Source: Cellvibrionaceae bacterium
GTDB lineage: Bacteria; Pseudomonadota; Gammaproteobacteria; Pseudomonadales; Cellvibrionaceae
DNA: 21,034 nt
Assembly: GCA_025800435.1 (NCBI GenBank)
Contig: JAOXRV010000442.1
Span: 1-21,034, forward strand
Direction: 5' to 3'
This document shows, piece by piece, positions 6,512 to 14,920 of the stretch (its first letter is position 1; each line of letters starts with the position of its first letter). Made by a program: the position numbers and the translations under genes. Under the pieces are notes generated by a model. The model saw nothing but the letters and a program-made list of their open reading frames with translations, had not been told where the DNA came from and did no database searches.

Positions 6512-9175
6512 ATGCAAGAAGATATCGATGCCCTCGAAACCAAAGAGTGGCTGGATGCACTTCACTCCGTAATACGCCACGCCGGTAAAGAGCGGGCCGC
6601 TTTTCTACTGCGCCAGTTGGCCGAGAGAGCCAGCGAACACGATGTTAAACTGCCCCAGGCAATCATCACCCCCTTTCGCAATACCATTTCCCTAGACAAA
6701 GAAAAGCGCATGCCCGGCGACTTGTTTATGGAGCGCCGTATTCGTTCATTAATTCGCTGGAATGCCATGGCCATGGTCATGCGGGCCAACGATAACGACG
6801 ATGGCCTGGGTGGCCATATCTCCAGTTTTGCCTCGGCCGCAACTTTGTACGATGTGGGCTTTAACTATTTTTTCCACGGCGGTGACGGCGACGAAGAGGG
6901 TGACCTGATTTACTTCCAGGGCCACTCGGCGCCGGGTATGTATGCGCGCTCCTATTTAGAGGGGCGCTTTAATGAAGACCAATTGGATAACTTTCGGCGC
7001 GAGGTCGACGGCACCGGTCTTTCCTCTTACCCCCACCCCTGGTTGATGCCCGATTACTGGCAGTTTCCCACCGTATCCATGGGGCTCGGCCCGATTCAAG
7101 CAATTTACCAGGCCCATGTGATGCGCTACCTATCCGCCCGCGGCCTGTCGCCTCGGGGCAATCGCAAGGTCTGGGCCTTTCTCGGCGATGGCGAGACCGA
7201 CGAGCCGGAATCGTTGGGTGCTATCGCCCTGGCCGGGCGCGAGAAGCTGGAAAACCTGATCTTTGTGGTGAACTGCAATTTGCAGCGCCTGGATGGCCCG
7301 GTACGGGGCAATGGCAAAATTATGCAGGAGCTCGAAGGCGTGTTCCGCGGCGCCGGCTGGAATGTGATCAAAGTGGTTTGGGGGCGGCTCTGGGACCAGT
7401 TGATGGAAAAAGACACGAGCGGCCTGTTGCAAAAGCGCATGGACGAAGTGTGCGATGGCGAGCTGCAAAACTACAAGGCCAACGGCGGTGCCTATACCCG
7501 CGAGCATTTCTTTGGCAAGTACCCAGAGCTGCTGGAGCTGGTCAAAGACTTGAGCGACGATGAGATTATGAACCTCAATCGCGGCGGTCACGACCCCTTT
7601 AAAGTTTACGCCGCCTATAAGCAGGCGGTTGAACACAAGGGCCAGCCTACGGTTGTGTTGGCCTTAACGGTTAAGGGTTACGGCATGGGTGCGGCCGGTG
7701 AGGCGGCCAATGAAACCCACTCGGTGAAAAAGCTCGACCTCGAAAGCCTCAAGGGCTTTCGCGATCGTTTCGCCATTCCCATTAGCGACAGCGAGTTAAA
7801 AGACGTTCCCTATTATCGCCCCGCCCCGGACAGCCCCGAGATGGTGTATATGCGCCAGCGGCGCCAGGAGTTGGGCGGCAGCCTGCCCAATCGTCGGCCC
7901 GATTTCAACGGCTTGGATATTCCGAGCCTGGATGCCTTTAAGGCCCAGTTAAAAGGCACGGGTGAGCGACAAATTTCAACCACCATGGCTTTTGTGCGCA
8001 TTTTGTCCTCCCTAGTGAAAGACAAAAATATGGGTGAGCGAGTGGTGCCCATTGTGCCCGACGAGGCGCGCACCTTTGGTATGGAGGGCATGTTCCGCCA
8101 GTTGGGTATCTACTCTTCGGCCGGGCAAAAATACACCCCCCATGATCACGAACAGATCATGTACTACAAGGAAGACAAAAAGGGCCAAATTCTGGAAGAG
8201 GGCATTAACGAAGCCGGCGCCATGTCTGCCTGGATTGCCGCCGCTACTGCCTACAGCAATAGCAACTGCCCGATGGTGCCGTTTTATATTTTCTACTCCA
8301 TGTTTGGTTTCCAGCGCATTGGCGATCTGGCCTGGGCCGCGGGTGATTCCCAAGCCCGGGGCTTTTTGATCGGCGCCACCGCCGGGCGCACCACCCTCAA
8401 TGGCGAGGGTCTGCAGCACCAGGATGGCCACTCCCATGTGTTGGCTAATACCATCCCCAATTGTAAAAGCTACGACCCGGCCTACTCATACGAGCTGGCG
8501 GTAATTGTCCAAGACGGCCTTAAGCGCATGTTCGAGGATAAAGAAAACTGCTTTTATTACATTACCACCATGAACGAAAACTACGTTCACCCGGATATGC
8601 CGGCCGGGGTGGAAGAGGGCATTATCAAAGGTGTTTATCTGCTGGCCGAGGGCAAGCCGCCGAAGGGCAAAAAAGCCAAGCCCCGGGTGCAGCTAATGGG
8701 CGCCGGCTCAATTTTGGGCGAGGTGCGCGAAGCGGCCAAATTGCTGAAAGAAGACCACGGGGTCGAGTCTGATATTTGGAGCTTAACCAGTATTAACGAG
8801 CTGACCCGAGACGGCCAGGCGGCCGAGCGCTGGAATTTATTGCACCCAGAAGACGAGCCGAAAGTGCCTTATTTAACCCAGCAGTTACAGGGGCGCCAAG
8901 GCCCGGCTATTGTCGCCACCGATTATTTGAAAACCTACGCCGAGCAACTGCGCGCCTATGTGCCCGGCGACTATAAGGTATTGGGCACCGAGGGCTTTGG
9001 CCGCAGTGATACCCGCGCAAAACTGCGCCACTACTTTGAGGTGGACCGCTACTTTGTCACCATCGCCGCACTTAAATCCCTGGCCGATCGCGGCGAAATT
9101 GAATTGGCCCTGGTCACCAAGGCGATTAAAAAATACGGGATCGACCCTAAAAAAGTCGACCCCTGTTTAGCTTAA
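6512..9175 (+). CDS. aceE: Pyruvate dehydrogenase E1 component, homodimeric type
   Basis: Thiamine-diphosphate enzyme that decarboxylates pyruvate and passes the acetyl group to the lipoyl arms of E2. 887 residues, the same length as E. coli AceE. The thiamine-diphosphate/Mg2+ motif starts at G225-D-G-E-T-D-E-P-E and ends in NCNLQRLDGPV. H403 (NETHSVKK) lies in the flexible inner loop and probably corresponds to the E. coli loop histidine that acts in reductive acetylation. The N-terminus (DIDALETKEWLDAL) is the E2-docking region. The ribosome binding site is GGGAG, about 9 bases before ATG 6512. aceF follows after 12 bp, so the two form an operon. Transcription is likely driven from the 278-bp upstream region. 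Confidence 0.98.
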   Translation: MQEDIDALETKEWLDALHSVIRHAGKERAAFLLRQLAERASEHDVKLPQAIITPFRNTISLDKEKRMPGDLFMERRIRSLIRWNAMAMVMRANDNDDGLGGHISSFASAATLYDVGFNYFFHGGDGDEEGDLIYFQGHSAPGMYARSYLEGRFNEDQLDNFRREVDGTGLSSYPHPWLMPDYWQFPTVSMGLGPIQAIYQAHVMRYLSARGLSPRGNRKVWAFLGDGETDEPESLGAIALAGREKLENLIFVVNCNLQRLDGPVRGNGKIMQELEGVFRGAGWNVIKVVWGRLWDQLMEKDTSGLLQKRMDEVCDGELQNYKANGGAYTREHFFGKYPELLELVKDLSDDEIMNLNRGGHDPFKVYAAYKQAVEHKGQPTVVLALTVKGYGMGAAGEAANETHSVKKLDLESLKGFRDRFAIPISDSELKDVPYYRPAPDSPEMVYMRQRRQELGGSLPNRRPDFNGLDIPSLDAFKAQLKGTGERQISTTMAFVRILSSLVKDKNMGERVVPIVPDEARTFGMEGMFRQLGIYSSAGQKYTPHDHEQIMYYKEDKKGQILEEGINEAGAMSAWIAAATAYSNSNCPMVPFYIFYSMFGFQRIGDLAWAAGDSQARGFLIGATAGRTTLNGEGLQHQDGHSHVLANTIPNCKSYDPAYSYELAVIVQDGLKRMFEDKENCFYYITTMNENYVHPDMPAGVEEGIIKGVYLLAEGKPPKGKKAKPRVQLMGAGSILGEVREAAKLLKEDHGVESDIWSLTSINELTRDGQAAERWNLLHPEDEPKVPYLTQQLQGRQGPAIVATDYLKTYAEQLRAYVPGDYKVLGTEGFGRSDTRAKLRHYFEVDRYFVTIAALKSLADRGEIELALVTKAIKKYGIDPKKVDPCLA

Positions 9176-9187
9176 GGAGGAATGGAT

Positions 9188-10822
9188 ATGAGTACTCAAA
9201 CAATATCTGTTCCCGACCTCGGCGGTGCCGACAATGTGGATGTGATTGAAATTTGTGTGGCTGTGGGCGATACCCTGGAGGCCGAGCAATCGATTGTGGT
9301 GCTGGAAACCGATAAGGCCACTATGGAAGTACCTTGCCCGGTGGCGGGCAAGGTGACGGCGATTCATATTGCCGATGGTGCCAAGGTCAATGAAGGCGAT
9401 GCGCTGATTGAACTGGAAACTGTAGCCGCTGAAGTGCCTGCTGTCGAAGCTGAAGCACCCGTGAGCAAAGAGCAGGTGCCAGAGCCGGCACCTGCCCAGC
9501 AAACCCCAACTGAAACTGCCGCGCCGGCAGCCAGCAGTGAGCAGCCGATTATCGTGCCAGATCTGGGCGGCGCCGATAATGTGGATGTGATCGAGGTATG
9601 TGTCGCCGCTGGCGACAGTGTGGCTGAGGGCGATTCGCTATTTGTATTGGAGACCGATAAGGCTTCAATGGAAGTGCCTGCCGAAGTGGCCGGTACCATT
9701 GCCAGTATCAGCCTGGCCGAGGGCGATAAAGTTAATCAGGGCCAACAGGTTGGTATCATCCTGGCCGAAGTTGCCGCCCAGCCCGCTGCGACTGAGCCGG
9801 CGCCAGGGGCTCAAAACAAATCGCCTGAGGCTGACAAAGAGCTGCCACCCGCGCCGACGACACCGGCCCCAACCGCCGAGCTGCAAGTGGCCAGCCCAGC
9901 CCCGAAAAAAACCGATGGTAATATCTACGCCGGCCCGGCAGTGCGCCAATTGGCCCGCCAGCTGGCGGTGGATATCGACAAGGTCAGCGCCACCGGCCCC
10001 CGTGGGCGTTTAACTAAGGAAGATATTCGCAATTTTGCCAAGCGCATTATCGAAGATGTAAACAACGGCAAGCTCAGCGGCGGTGCCGGTATTCCGAAAA
10101 TACCCGAGATCGACTTTAGCCAGTTCGGCCCAATTGAACTTGAGCCGCTGAGCAAAATTGCCAAGATTACCGCTGAAAATATGAGCCGCAACTGGCTTAA
10201 CGTGCCCCATGTAACCCAGTTTGACGATGCCGATATCACCGAGCTGGAAGCGTTTCGCAAGAGCATGAAGGCCGAGGCGGAAAAGCGCGGCAGCAAGCTG
10301 ACTCCGCTGCCGTTCTTAATTAAGGCGGTGGCCGTGGCACTGCGGGCCGAGCCGAGCTTTAATGTCTCGCTGCATGCCGATGGCGAGCACAAGGTGAAAA
10401 AGGATTATGTGCATATCGGCATTGCCGCCGATACCCCGCGTGGCCTATTGGTGCCGGTGATTCGGGATGCGGATAAAAAAGGCCTGTGGGAAATCGCCGA
10501 TGAGGTCAATGAACTGGTGGCCAAGGCCCGCGCCGGCAAGCTGATGCCCAAGCAGATGCAGGGCGCCTGCTTTACCATCTCTAGCCTCGGCGCCATGGGC
10601 GGCAAAGGCTTTACCCCCATCGTCAATGCCCCCGAGGTGGCGATACTGGGGGTGTCGAAGGCCTCAATTCAACCGGTCTGGGATGGCCAGGCCTTCCAGC
10701 CCCGGCAGATGCTGCCGCTGTGTTTAAGCTACGACCACCGCGCTATTAACGGCGCCGACTGTGGGCGTTTCTTTACCTATTTGGTCGCTGTGTTGGGGGA
10801 TATTCGGCGCTTGTTGCTGTAG
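9188..10822 (+). CDS. aceF: Dihydrolipoyllysine acetyltransferase, pyruvate dehydrogenase E2
   Basis: Forms the core of the pyruvate dehydrogenase complex and transfers acetyl groups to CoA. 544 residues. Two lipoyl domains carry lipoylated K43 (ETDKATMEV) and K158 (ETDKASMEV), joined by Ala/Pro/Glu-rich linkers. The peripheral-subunit binding domain begins at Y247 (YAGPAVRQLAR). The catalytic domain runs from about 310 to the end, with H517 in DHRAING and S465/S466 in TISSLG. The usual HRxxDG aspartate is asparagine here (N521); asparagine at this place is, as I recall, also seen in Azotobacter/Pseudomonas E2. Start ATG 9188 lies 7 bases after AAGGAGG (9174-9180); the upstream ATG at 9182 is too close to that site. 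No lpd (E3) gene follows. Confidence 0.97.
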   Translation: MSTQTISVPDLGGADNVDVIEICVAVGDTLEAEQSIVVLETDKATMEVPCPVAGKVTAIHIADGAKVNEGDALIELETVAAEVPAVEAEAPVSKEQVPEPAPAQQTPTETAAPAASSEQPIIVPDLGGADNVDVIEVCVAAGDSVAEGDSLFVLETDKASMEVPAEVAGTIASISLAEGDKVNQGQQVGIILAEVAAQPAATEPAPGAQNKSPEADKELPPAPTTPAPTAELQVASPAPKKTDGNIYAGPAVRQLARQLAVDIDKVSATGPRGRLTKEDIRNFAKRIIEDVNNGKLSGGAGIPKIPEIDFSQFGPIELEPLSKIAKITAENMSRNWLNVPHVTQFDDADITELEAFRKSMKAEAEKRGSKLTPLPFLIKAVAVALRAEPSFNVSLHADGEHKVKKDYVHIGIAADTPRGLLVPVIRDADKKGLWEIADEVNELVAKARAGKLMPKQMQGACFTISSLGAMGGKGFTPIVNAPEVAILGVSKASIQPVWDGQAFQPRQMLPLCLSYDHRAINGADCGRFFTYLVAVLGDIRRLLL

Positions 10823-10847
10823 TTGCTTTACGGTGGCTTCGATGCCG

Positions 10848-10957
10848 AGCCTTGGGGTGGGTAAGCGGTTCTGAGGGACGCATAAACCCGTCCCTGGGGC
10901 TCTCGTCCGCCATCCTTGGCTCCCAAGCCCTCAGAATCGCTTACCCACCCCAAGGCT
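10848..10957. repeat. Large inverted-repeat element after aceF
   Basis: Two 30-bp arms, 10848-10877 and 10928-10957, are reverse complements with one mismatch (29/30). The 50-bp centre holds nested hairpins: GGGACG (10875-10880) pairs with CGTCCC (10889-10894), and GCCA/TGGC encloses a TCCT loop near 10910-10920. No coding capacity or transposase is present. It looks like a REP-type or MITE-like intergenic palindrome, and it could also end aceEF transcription. A related arm occurs at 18905-18927. Confidence 0.85.
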
Positions 10958-11004
10958 CTACGTCTGTAGCAAATTCAATGCTAGGGTACCCTTGCTGTAT
11001 TCAC

Positions 11005-11033
11005 TTATCGTTAATCCCCTGATGGTGTAATCT
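11005..11033 (+). promoter_or_regulatory. Promoter of the SIMPL-domain gene
   Basis: TTATCG (11005-11010), a 17-bp spacer and TAATCT (11028-11033) give a plausible sigma70 promoter with a leader of about 25 nt. The interval between aceF and this gene (242 bp) otherwise holds the inverted-repeat element and a palindrome AGGGTACCCT at 10983-10992. Confidence 0.4.
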
Positions 11034-11064
11034 AGGCGAGTACTTAATTATTTGTGAGGTTGCT

Positions 11065-11748
11065 ATGAATCGCCTGCTTGCTTTTGTTTTTCTGTTTGTT
11101 GCCACCGCCGTCCACGCCGATGAGCTTAACTACAATCTTGTCGATTTATCGGCCAGTGCCAAAGCCGAGGTGCCCAATGATTTAATGCGGGTGAGTTTTA
11201 CGGTAAAGCACCAAGACGCCCGCGCCGATAAAGCCGCAAATAGTGTCAATAAAGATATGGCTTGGGCCATTGCCCAGCTAAAAGGCCAGCAGCATATTAA
11301 GTACCAAAGCGGTGCTTACAATACCTACCCAGTTTACAAGAACAGCCGTATCGTCGCCTGGACTGCCAGCCAGACATTAATACTGCGCAGCGAAAACTTT
11401 GATGATACCGCCAAGCTGGTGGCCAAGTTACAAGAGCGTTTGGCCGTGGGGCAAATGACCTTTCTAGCCAAAGACAGTACCCGTGAGGCGGTGCAGGAAG
11501 ACTTGATCGGCAAAGCCATTGCAGCGTTTAAGCGCAAAGCGGGGCTGGTGCAAAATGCCATGGGTGCCAGCGGCTATGAAACCGTACAGCTCAGTATCGA
11601 CCAGCAGGGCCACAACAGCCCCAGGCCCTATTTTAAGCAAGAGCGCTCGCTAATGATGTCCGCCGATGCAGTCGCGGCACCAGCGCTTGAGGCGGGGCAG
11701 TCTAACATTGAAGTAAGTGTGCGCGGGCAGATTCAGCTAAAGCCTTAA
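11065..11748 (+). CDS. SIMPL (DUF541) domain periplasmic protein
   Basis: A 227-residue exported protein. Residues 1-18 (MNRLLAFVFLFVATAVHA) are a typical signal peptide with AxA cleavage before DELNY. The rest is a SIMPL/DUF541 domain, the family of YggE. Conserved features are the first strand VDLSASAKAEVPNDLMRV, the repeat DARADKAANSVNKDM, and the end IEVSVRGQIQLKP. YggE in E. coli has been linked to oxidative-stress protection, but the molecular function is unknown. It stands alone with its own likely promoter, and the Shine-Dalgarno is GAGGT. It converges with hicB. Confidence 0.85.
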   Translation: MNRLLAFVFLFVATAVHADELNYNLVDLSASAKAEVPNDLMRVSFTVKHQDARADKAANSVNKDMAWAIAQLKGQQHIKYQSGAYNTYPVYKNSRIVAWTASQTLILRSENFDDTAKLVAKLQERLAVGQMTFLAKDSTREAVQEDLIGKAIAAFKRKAGLVQNAMGASGYETVQLSIDQQGHNSPRPYFKQERSLMMSADAVAAPALEAGQSNIEVSVRGQIQLKP

Positions 11749-11759
11749 ATGGGCTTGCT

Positions 11760-11781
11760 GGCGAGGCCATGGCGCCTCGCC
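11760..11781. terminator. Stem-loop between the SIMPL gene and hicB
   Basis: GGCGAGGC - 6-nt loop - GCCTCGCC is a perfect 8-bp GC-rich stem between two convergent genes (stops at 11748 and 11789). It lacks a clear T tract on either strand, so bidirectional termination is likely but not certain. Confidence 0.45.
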
Positions 11782-11788
11782 GCCTTAT

Positions 11789-12124
11789 CTACAAATCGGC
11801 TTCTCGATACAAGGCCTCAGCGGCCCACTGGTTAATACTTTTACCGCTCAGTTCAGCGGCTGTCGCGATTGCAGCGTGCAGTTCTGGTTTTAGCCTTAGC
11901 ATTAGCTTGCCGGAATAGGGCTTTTGGGGTGTTTTGCCAGTTTTTTTGCAGCTGTCTAAATAATCTTCAACGGCTTCTTCGAAGGCGTGTTTTAATTCGG
12001 GCACCGACTCTGCATGAAACCCAACCGTATCTTGAATCCCCGCAATATGCCCGACTAGGCATTCGTCTTCGGCGCTAAACTCAACTCGGGCGGCATAGCC
12101 TTTGTACGTTAATGCGCTGCTCAT
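11789..12124 (-). CDS. hicB: HicB family antitoxin
   Basis: 111-residue antitoxin of a type II HicAB module. The N-terminal part (residues 5-60, YKGYAARVEFSAEDECLVGHI and following) is the HicB partial RNase H-like fold, which covers the toxin active site. The C-terminal part (from about 72, KLMLRLKPELHAAIATAAELSGKSINQW) is a ribbon-helix-helix-type DNA-binding segment for autorepression. Its ATG overlaps the hicA stop by 4 bp (ATGA), giving tight translational coupling in the toxin-first order usual for this family. Confidence 0.9.
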   Translation of the reverse strand: MSSALTYKGYAARVEFSAEDECLVGHIAGIQDTVGFHAESVPELKHAFEEAVEDYLDSCKKTGKTPQKPYSGKLMLRLKPELHAAIATAAELSGKSINQWAAEALYREADL

Positions 12125-12375
12125 GGCTCCACTCCTAATTGTATTAAGAATCTTCTGGCATCTCTTACCTGATAGGGTTTAGCTTCCTTGTTGGGGTGCG
12201 GCCGATGAAAAGTGGCAATAATACCGTCTTTGTGAAACCGAACCCTTGAGCCATTCCCTTCAATGACTTCACAGTTGAGTGCGCGCAAAAGTGATTCTAT
12301 ATCCTTCCAAACCATTGATGCGGACACCGGATCGCTAAAGACAGATTTCAGTGTTCGCCGTTGTTTTGAATTCAT
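12121..12375 (-). CDS. hicA: HicA family mRNA-interferase toxin
   Basis: 84-residue toxin that cleaves mRNA independently of translation when HicB is lost. Family features are the start MNSKQRRTLKSVF, a central GSRVRFHKDG block where most HicA proteins have a catalytic histidine after Gly-Ser, and the end HPNKEAKPYQVRDARRFL. The histidine usually in GSHxxF is replaced by Arg here (N-G-S-R-V-R-F), with a histidine two residues after the phenylalanine region (FHKDG); this pattern is common in the larger HicA branch, so activity cannot be judged. Start chosen at ATG 12375; the in-frame GTG at 12393 lies inside the operator. No Shine-Dalgarno precedes 12375, and the predicted transcript starts almost at the ATG. 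Confidence 0.85.
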   Translation of the reverse strand: MNSKQRRTLKSVFSDPVSASMVWKDIESLLRALNCEVIEGNGSRVRFHKDGIIATFHRPHPNKEAKPYQVRDARRFLIQLGVEP

Positions 12376-12383
12376 GGCTGTCA

Positions 12384-12411
12384 ATGATATCACAAAGTGA
12401 TATCACCTCAA
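12384..12411 (-). promoter_or_regulatory. hicAB promoter with overlapping operator
   Basis: A perfect inverted repeat TGATATCAC - AAA - GTGATATCA (12385-12405) lies between TTGAGG (-35, 12406-12411) and overlaps TATCAT (-10, 12384-12389), with a 16-bp spacer. A repressor bound here would block RNA polymerase. This is the expected arrangement for HicB or HicAB autoregulation. Confidence 0.7.
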
Positions 12412-12525
12412 GGTTTGGGGGGTATGGGTGCTTGGTCGTATTCCAACGCAGCGCTCGCGCTAGGCTAGCAGGTGGCCCCATTCAGTGGCATAGAGCAAAA
12501 GTAGGGCAGAGAGGATGGAACGAAA

Positions 12526-12552
12526 GCCCCAGGCGGCAATGCCACCCGGGGC
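12526..12552 (-). terminator. Stem-loop terminator after the TonB receptor gene
   Basis: On the minus-strand RNA, about 13 pairs form between 12526-12538 and 12540-12552, with two G-U pairs replacing the DNA mismatches. This makes the stem complete only in that direction. A short pyrimidine run (CTTTCGTT) follows. It begins 13 bp after the receptor stop codon. The rest of 12412-12565 holds nothing I recognise. Confidence 0.55.
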
Positions 12553-12565
12553 CAGGTACAGCGGC

Positions 12566-14869
12566 TTAAAAATTGTAGTGCAGGCTCACGCTAATATTGC
12601 GCGGGGGTAGGTATTGTTTGCTGGTCATGCCCAGTGCATAGGTGTCGGTGTGCACGGTTGATACTGCGTCCTTATCGAATAGGTTTTGCACGTTTAAGGC
12701 CAGGTTCCAGTCGCCTTGTTCGGGGCGGTAGCGCATGTTCAAGTTGGCCATGGTGTAAGAGTCGACCTGATCGCGCTCGGGGGAGTTAAATACGCGGGCG
12801 AAGTACTCGCCACGATAGTTGAGGCTGACACTGGTTTCCAGTTCACCTGCGCCACTTATCTGGGCCACGTGGGTGAGGCGCAAATTGGCGACCAAGTCGG
12901 GTATCTTGGCCAGCTCATTGCCGGTTAAGTTTACCGCAGTGGCTTCGCGGGCGGCGTTTACTTGTTCGGTGCTGGCGCCGCTGAGTTGTAAGCCGGTGGT
13001 GGCGTTCTCGGCGGTGGCGCGATCGATGGCGTCGCGGCCCTCGGTTACCTCGGAGTCCATCGCGGTTAGGTTTAGGGCGATATTCCACTGCTCATTAAGT
13101 TGGGCATCTGCCTCTAGTTCAAGGCCGTAAATTTCGGCAGCGGGCAGGTTGGAGGCGCCGGCGGCAAAGCGGCCGATACCACTGGACTCAAATAGGTAGT
13201 CTTCGTAGTCGTAGTAGAAGGCGGCCATATTTAAACGCACTTGCTTGTTTATCAGCAGGTTTTTAGAGCCAATTTCATAGGCGGTAACCAGTTCCTTGTC
13301 GAATACCTCGGGGAAGAAGCGAGTGTCGCTGCTGCTGTTAGAGCCGGCGGGCTTAACCCCGGTGGCCACCGAGCCATAAATCAAATTGCCGTCGCTGTAG
13401 TTGTATTCAAGGGCCAGCTTGCCGGTGACGTTGTTGGTTTTATTGGCCGGGCGGCTGGAGATCTTGGCGCGATCGGGTACGCAGTTAAAGTTACAGCGCT
13501 CGTCTTGAAATTCGTTTTTGGTGTGGCGCAGGCCAGCGGTAATGGCGAGCTGCTCAGTCAATTTGTAATTTAACTGGCCGAATATCGAACTCGATTCAAA
13601 GTTGCGGTAGTCAGCATTAATAAAATCCAAATCCGGGTTGTTGGCGAACACATTAGGGCCTGCAATAACTTGGCTCAGGGGCTCGCCATCGCGGCCCGCA
13701 TCAAAAAAGTTACTGGTATTACTAAATACCTGGGTGTCCAGATAGAAGGCGCCGACCACCCAGCGCAATGCGGAGTCATTGTTCGAGGTAATATTAATCT
13801 CAGCGGTTTTTGACTCGTCCTGTTGCTTAAGGTCGCTGATAAACTGGGGCAGGGGCGCCTCGCCCAGTAAGTCCAGCTGGCCCACCAGTGGCAGTGGCGC
13901 CGGATCGTTGGCGGTCAGGGAGGTGCGGTCTACATCCAGCAGGCGTTTCATATCGTATTCTTGATGAGAAAAAATACCGCTCACAGTAAATAGCTCGCCA
14001 TGCCAATTGAGGTGCAAGCTGGTGATGTCGTTATCGAGCTTAAAGTACTCGGCGGTATCGTGGGAGACCTTGCGTGGGTCGCTCGATATGGTATCAAAGC
14101 TACCTTTTAGTGCAGGGCCGTGGGTGTCGCTACGATAAATATGATGCTGCAACATACCGTCGAACTGCTCGCCCAGGCGGAAGGCCAGTTGCAATCTCAG
14201 GCTGTTATCGTCTTCGTCTTCCAGTTTGTAATTGTCAAAGTAAATATTATCCACATAGCCTTCTTGTTCGCGGTGGCTGGCAGATACTCGCAGTGCCAGG
14301 TTTTCACCCAAGGGCAGGTTGACGGCGCCTTTAAAGTTACGGCGGGCGTAGTCGCCGGCGGTGGCGGCAATATAACCTTCCACCGAATCAAAATCTGGAC
14401 GTTTGCTAATAACATTAATTGCCCCACCGGTAGAGCTATTGCCATACAAGGTGCCGTCCGGGCCGCGGGTGATTTCGATGCGCTCGACGTCCATTAAATC
14501 GCTGTTAAGGGCGTAGTCATTGGCCAGGAATACCCCATCCAGGTGATAGGCCACGGCGGGTTTAGTGCCGGCGTTATCAGGAATCTCGTTGCCCACCCCG
14601 CGAATCGATACGGTGCGGCGATAGCCCTGTACGCTGCTGACCACAAGGCCGGGCACCTTATCGCTCATGTCGAATGGGTCGGCGATATTTAGTACATCGA
14701 GGTTTTCGCCATCCAAAGCAGTAATGGCACTGGCGATATCCTGTAAGTTTTGGCTGTGCTTTTGGGCGGTGACAATTACCTCTTCATACACAGGGGTGTC
14801 GGCTAGGCTAAGGGGGCTGCCAACGGCAGCGACGCTCGCAATGGCGAGGCTTAAGGTTGATTTTTTCAC
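12566..14869 (-). CDS. TonB-dependent outer-membrane receptor
   Basis: 767-residue outer-membrane beta-barrel with plug, energised by TonB/ExbBD. Signal peptide residues 1 to about 23 (cleavage after PLSLA). The TonB box lies at YEEVIVTAQK (residues 28-37). The plug follows (LNIADPFDMSDKVPGL, SIRGVGNE, IEITRGPDGTLYGNSSTGGAINV), and the barrel ends in ISVSLHYNF with the terminal aromatic needed for BAM recognition. One surface region has a C-x3-C pair (RCNFNCVPD) that may form a disulfide. The start is GTG (14867-14869), 7 bases after AGGA. The ligand is unknown; sequence alone suggests the broad family often mislabelled iron receptor. The upstream PhoB-type array suggests a phosphorus-related ligand. 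No partner transporter or sensor gene is adjacent. Confidence 0.95.
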   Translation of the reverse strand: MKKSTLSLAIASVAAVGSPLSLADTPVYEEVIVTAQKHSQNLQDIASAITALDGENLDVLNIADPFDMSDKVPGLVVSSVQGYRRTVSIRGVGNEIPDNAGTKPAVAYHLDGVFLANDYALNSDLMDVERIEITRGPDGTLYGNSSTGGAINVISKRPDFDSVEGYIAATAGDYARRNFKGAVNLPLGENLALRVSASHREQEGYVDNIYFDNYKLEDEDDNSLRLQLAFRLGEQFDGMLQHHIYRSDTHGPALKGSFDTISSDPRKVSHDTAEYFKLDNDITSLHLNWHGELFTVSGIFSHQEYDMKRLLDVDRTSLTANDPAPLPLVGQLDLLGEAPLPQFISDLKQQDESKTAEINITSNNDSALRWVVGAFYLDTQVFSNTSNFFDAGRDGEPLSQVIAGPNVFANNPDLDFINADYRNFESSSIFGQLNYKLTEQLAITAGLRHTKNEFQDERCNFNCVPDRAKISSRPANKTNNVTGKLALEYNYSDGNLIYGSVATGVKPAGSNSSSDTRFFPEVFDKELVTAYEIGSKNLLINKQVRLNMAAFYYDYEDYLFESSGIGRFAAGASNLPAAEIYGLELEADAQLNEQWNIALNLTAMDSEVTEGRDAIDRATAENATTGLQLSGASTEQVNAAREATAVNLTGNELAKIPDLVANLRLTHVAQISGAGELETSVSLNYRGEYFARVFNSPERDQVDSYTMANLNMRYRPEQGDWNLALNVQNLFDKDAVSTVHTDTYALGMTSKQYLPPRNISVSLHYNF

Positions 14870-14920
14870 TCTGCTTCCTACTTTGTGGGTTTGTTATTAC
14901 TTGGGTGCTGAAAGGCGAAA

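Noticed and set aside
7130..7636. 168-residue open frame opposite aceE
   Set aside because: Antisense shadow of a highly conserved gene, with no recognisable protein features or ribosome binding site.
12412..12525. Possible small RNA or gene remnant upstream of hicA
   Set aside because: Only a short palindrome GCTAG-G-CTAGC is present; no promoter, frame or terminator supports a gene.
14120..14497. 125-residue open frame opposite the TonB receptor gene
   Set aside because: Antisense shadow of a recognisable plug-domain coding region.
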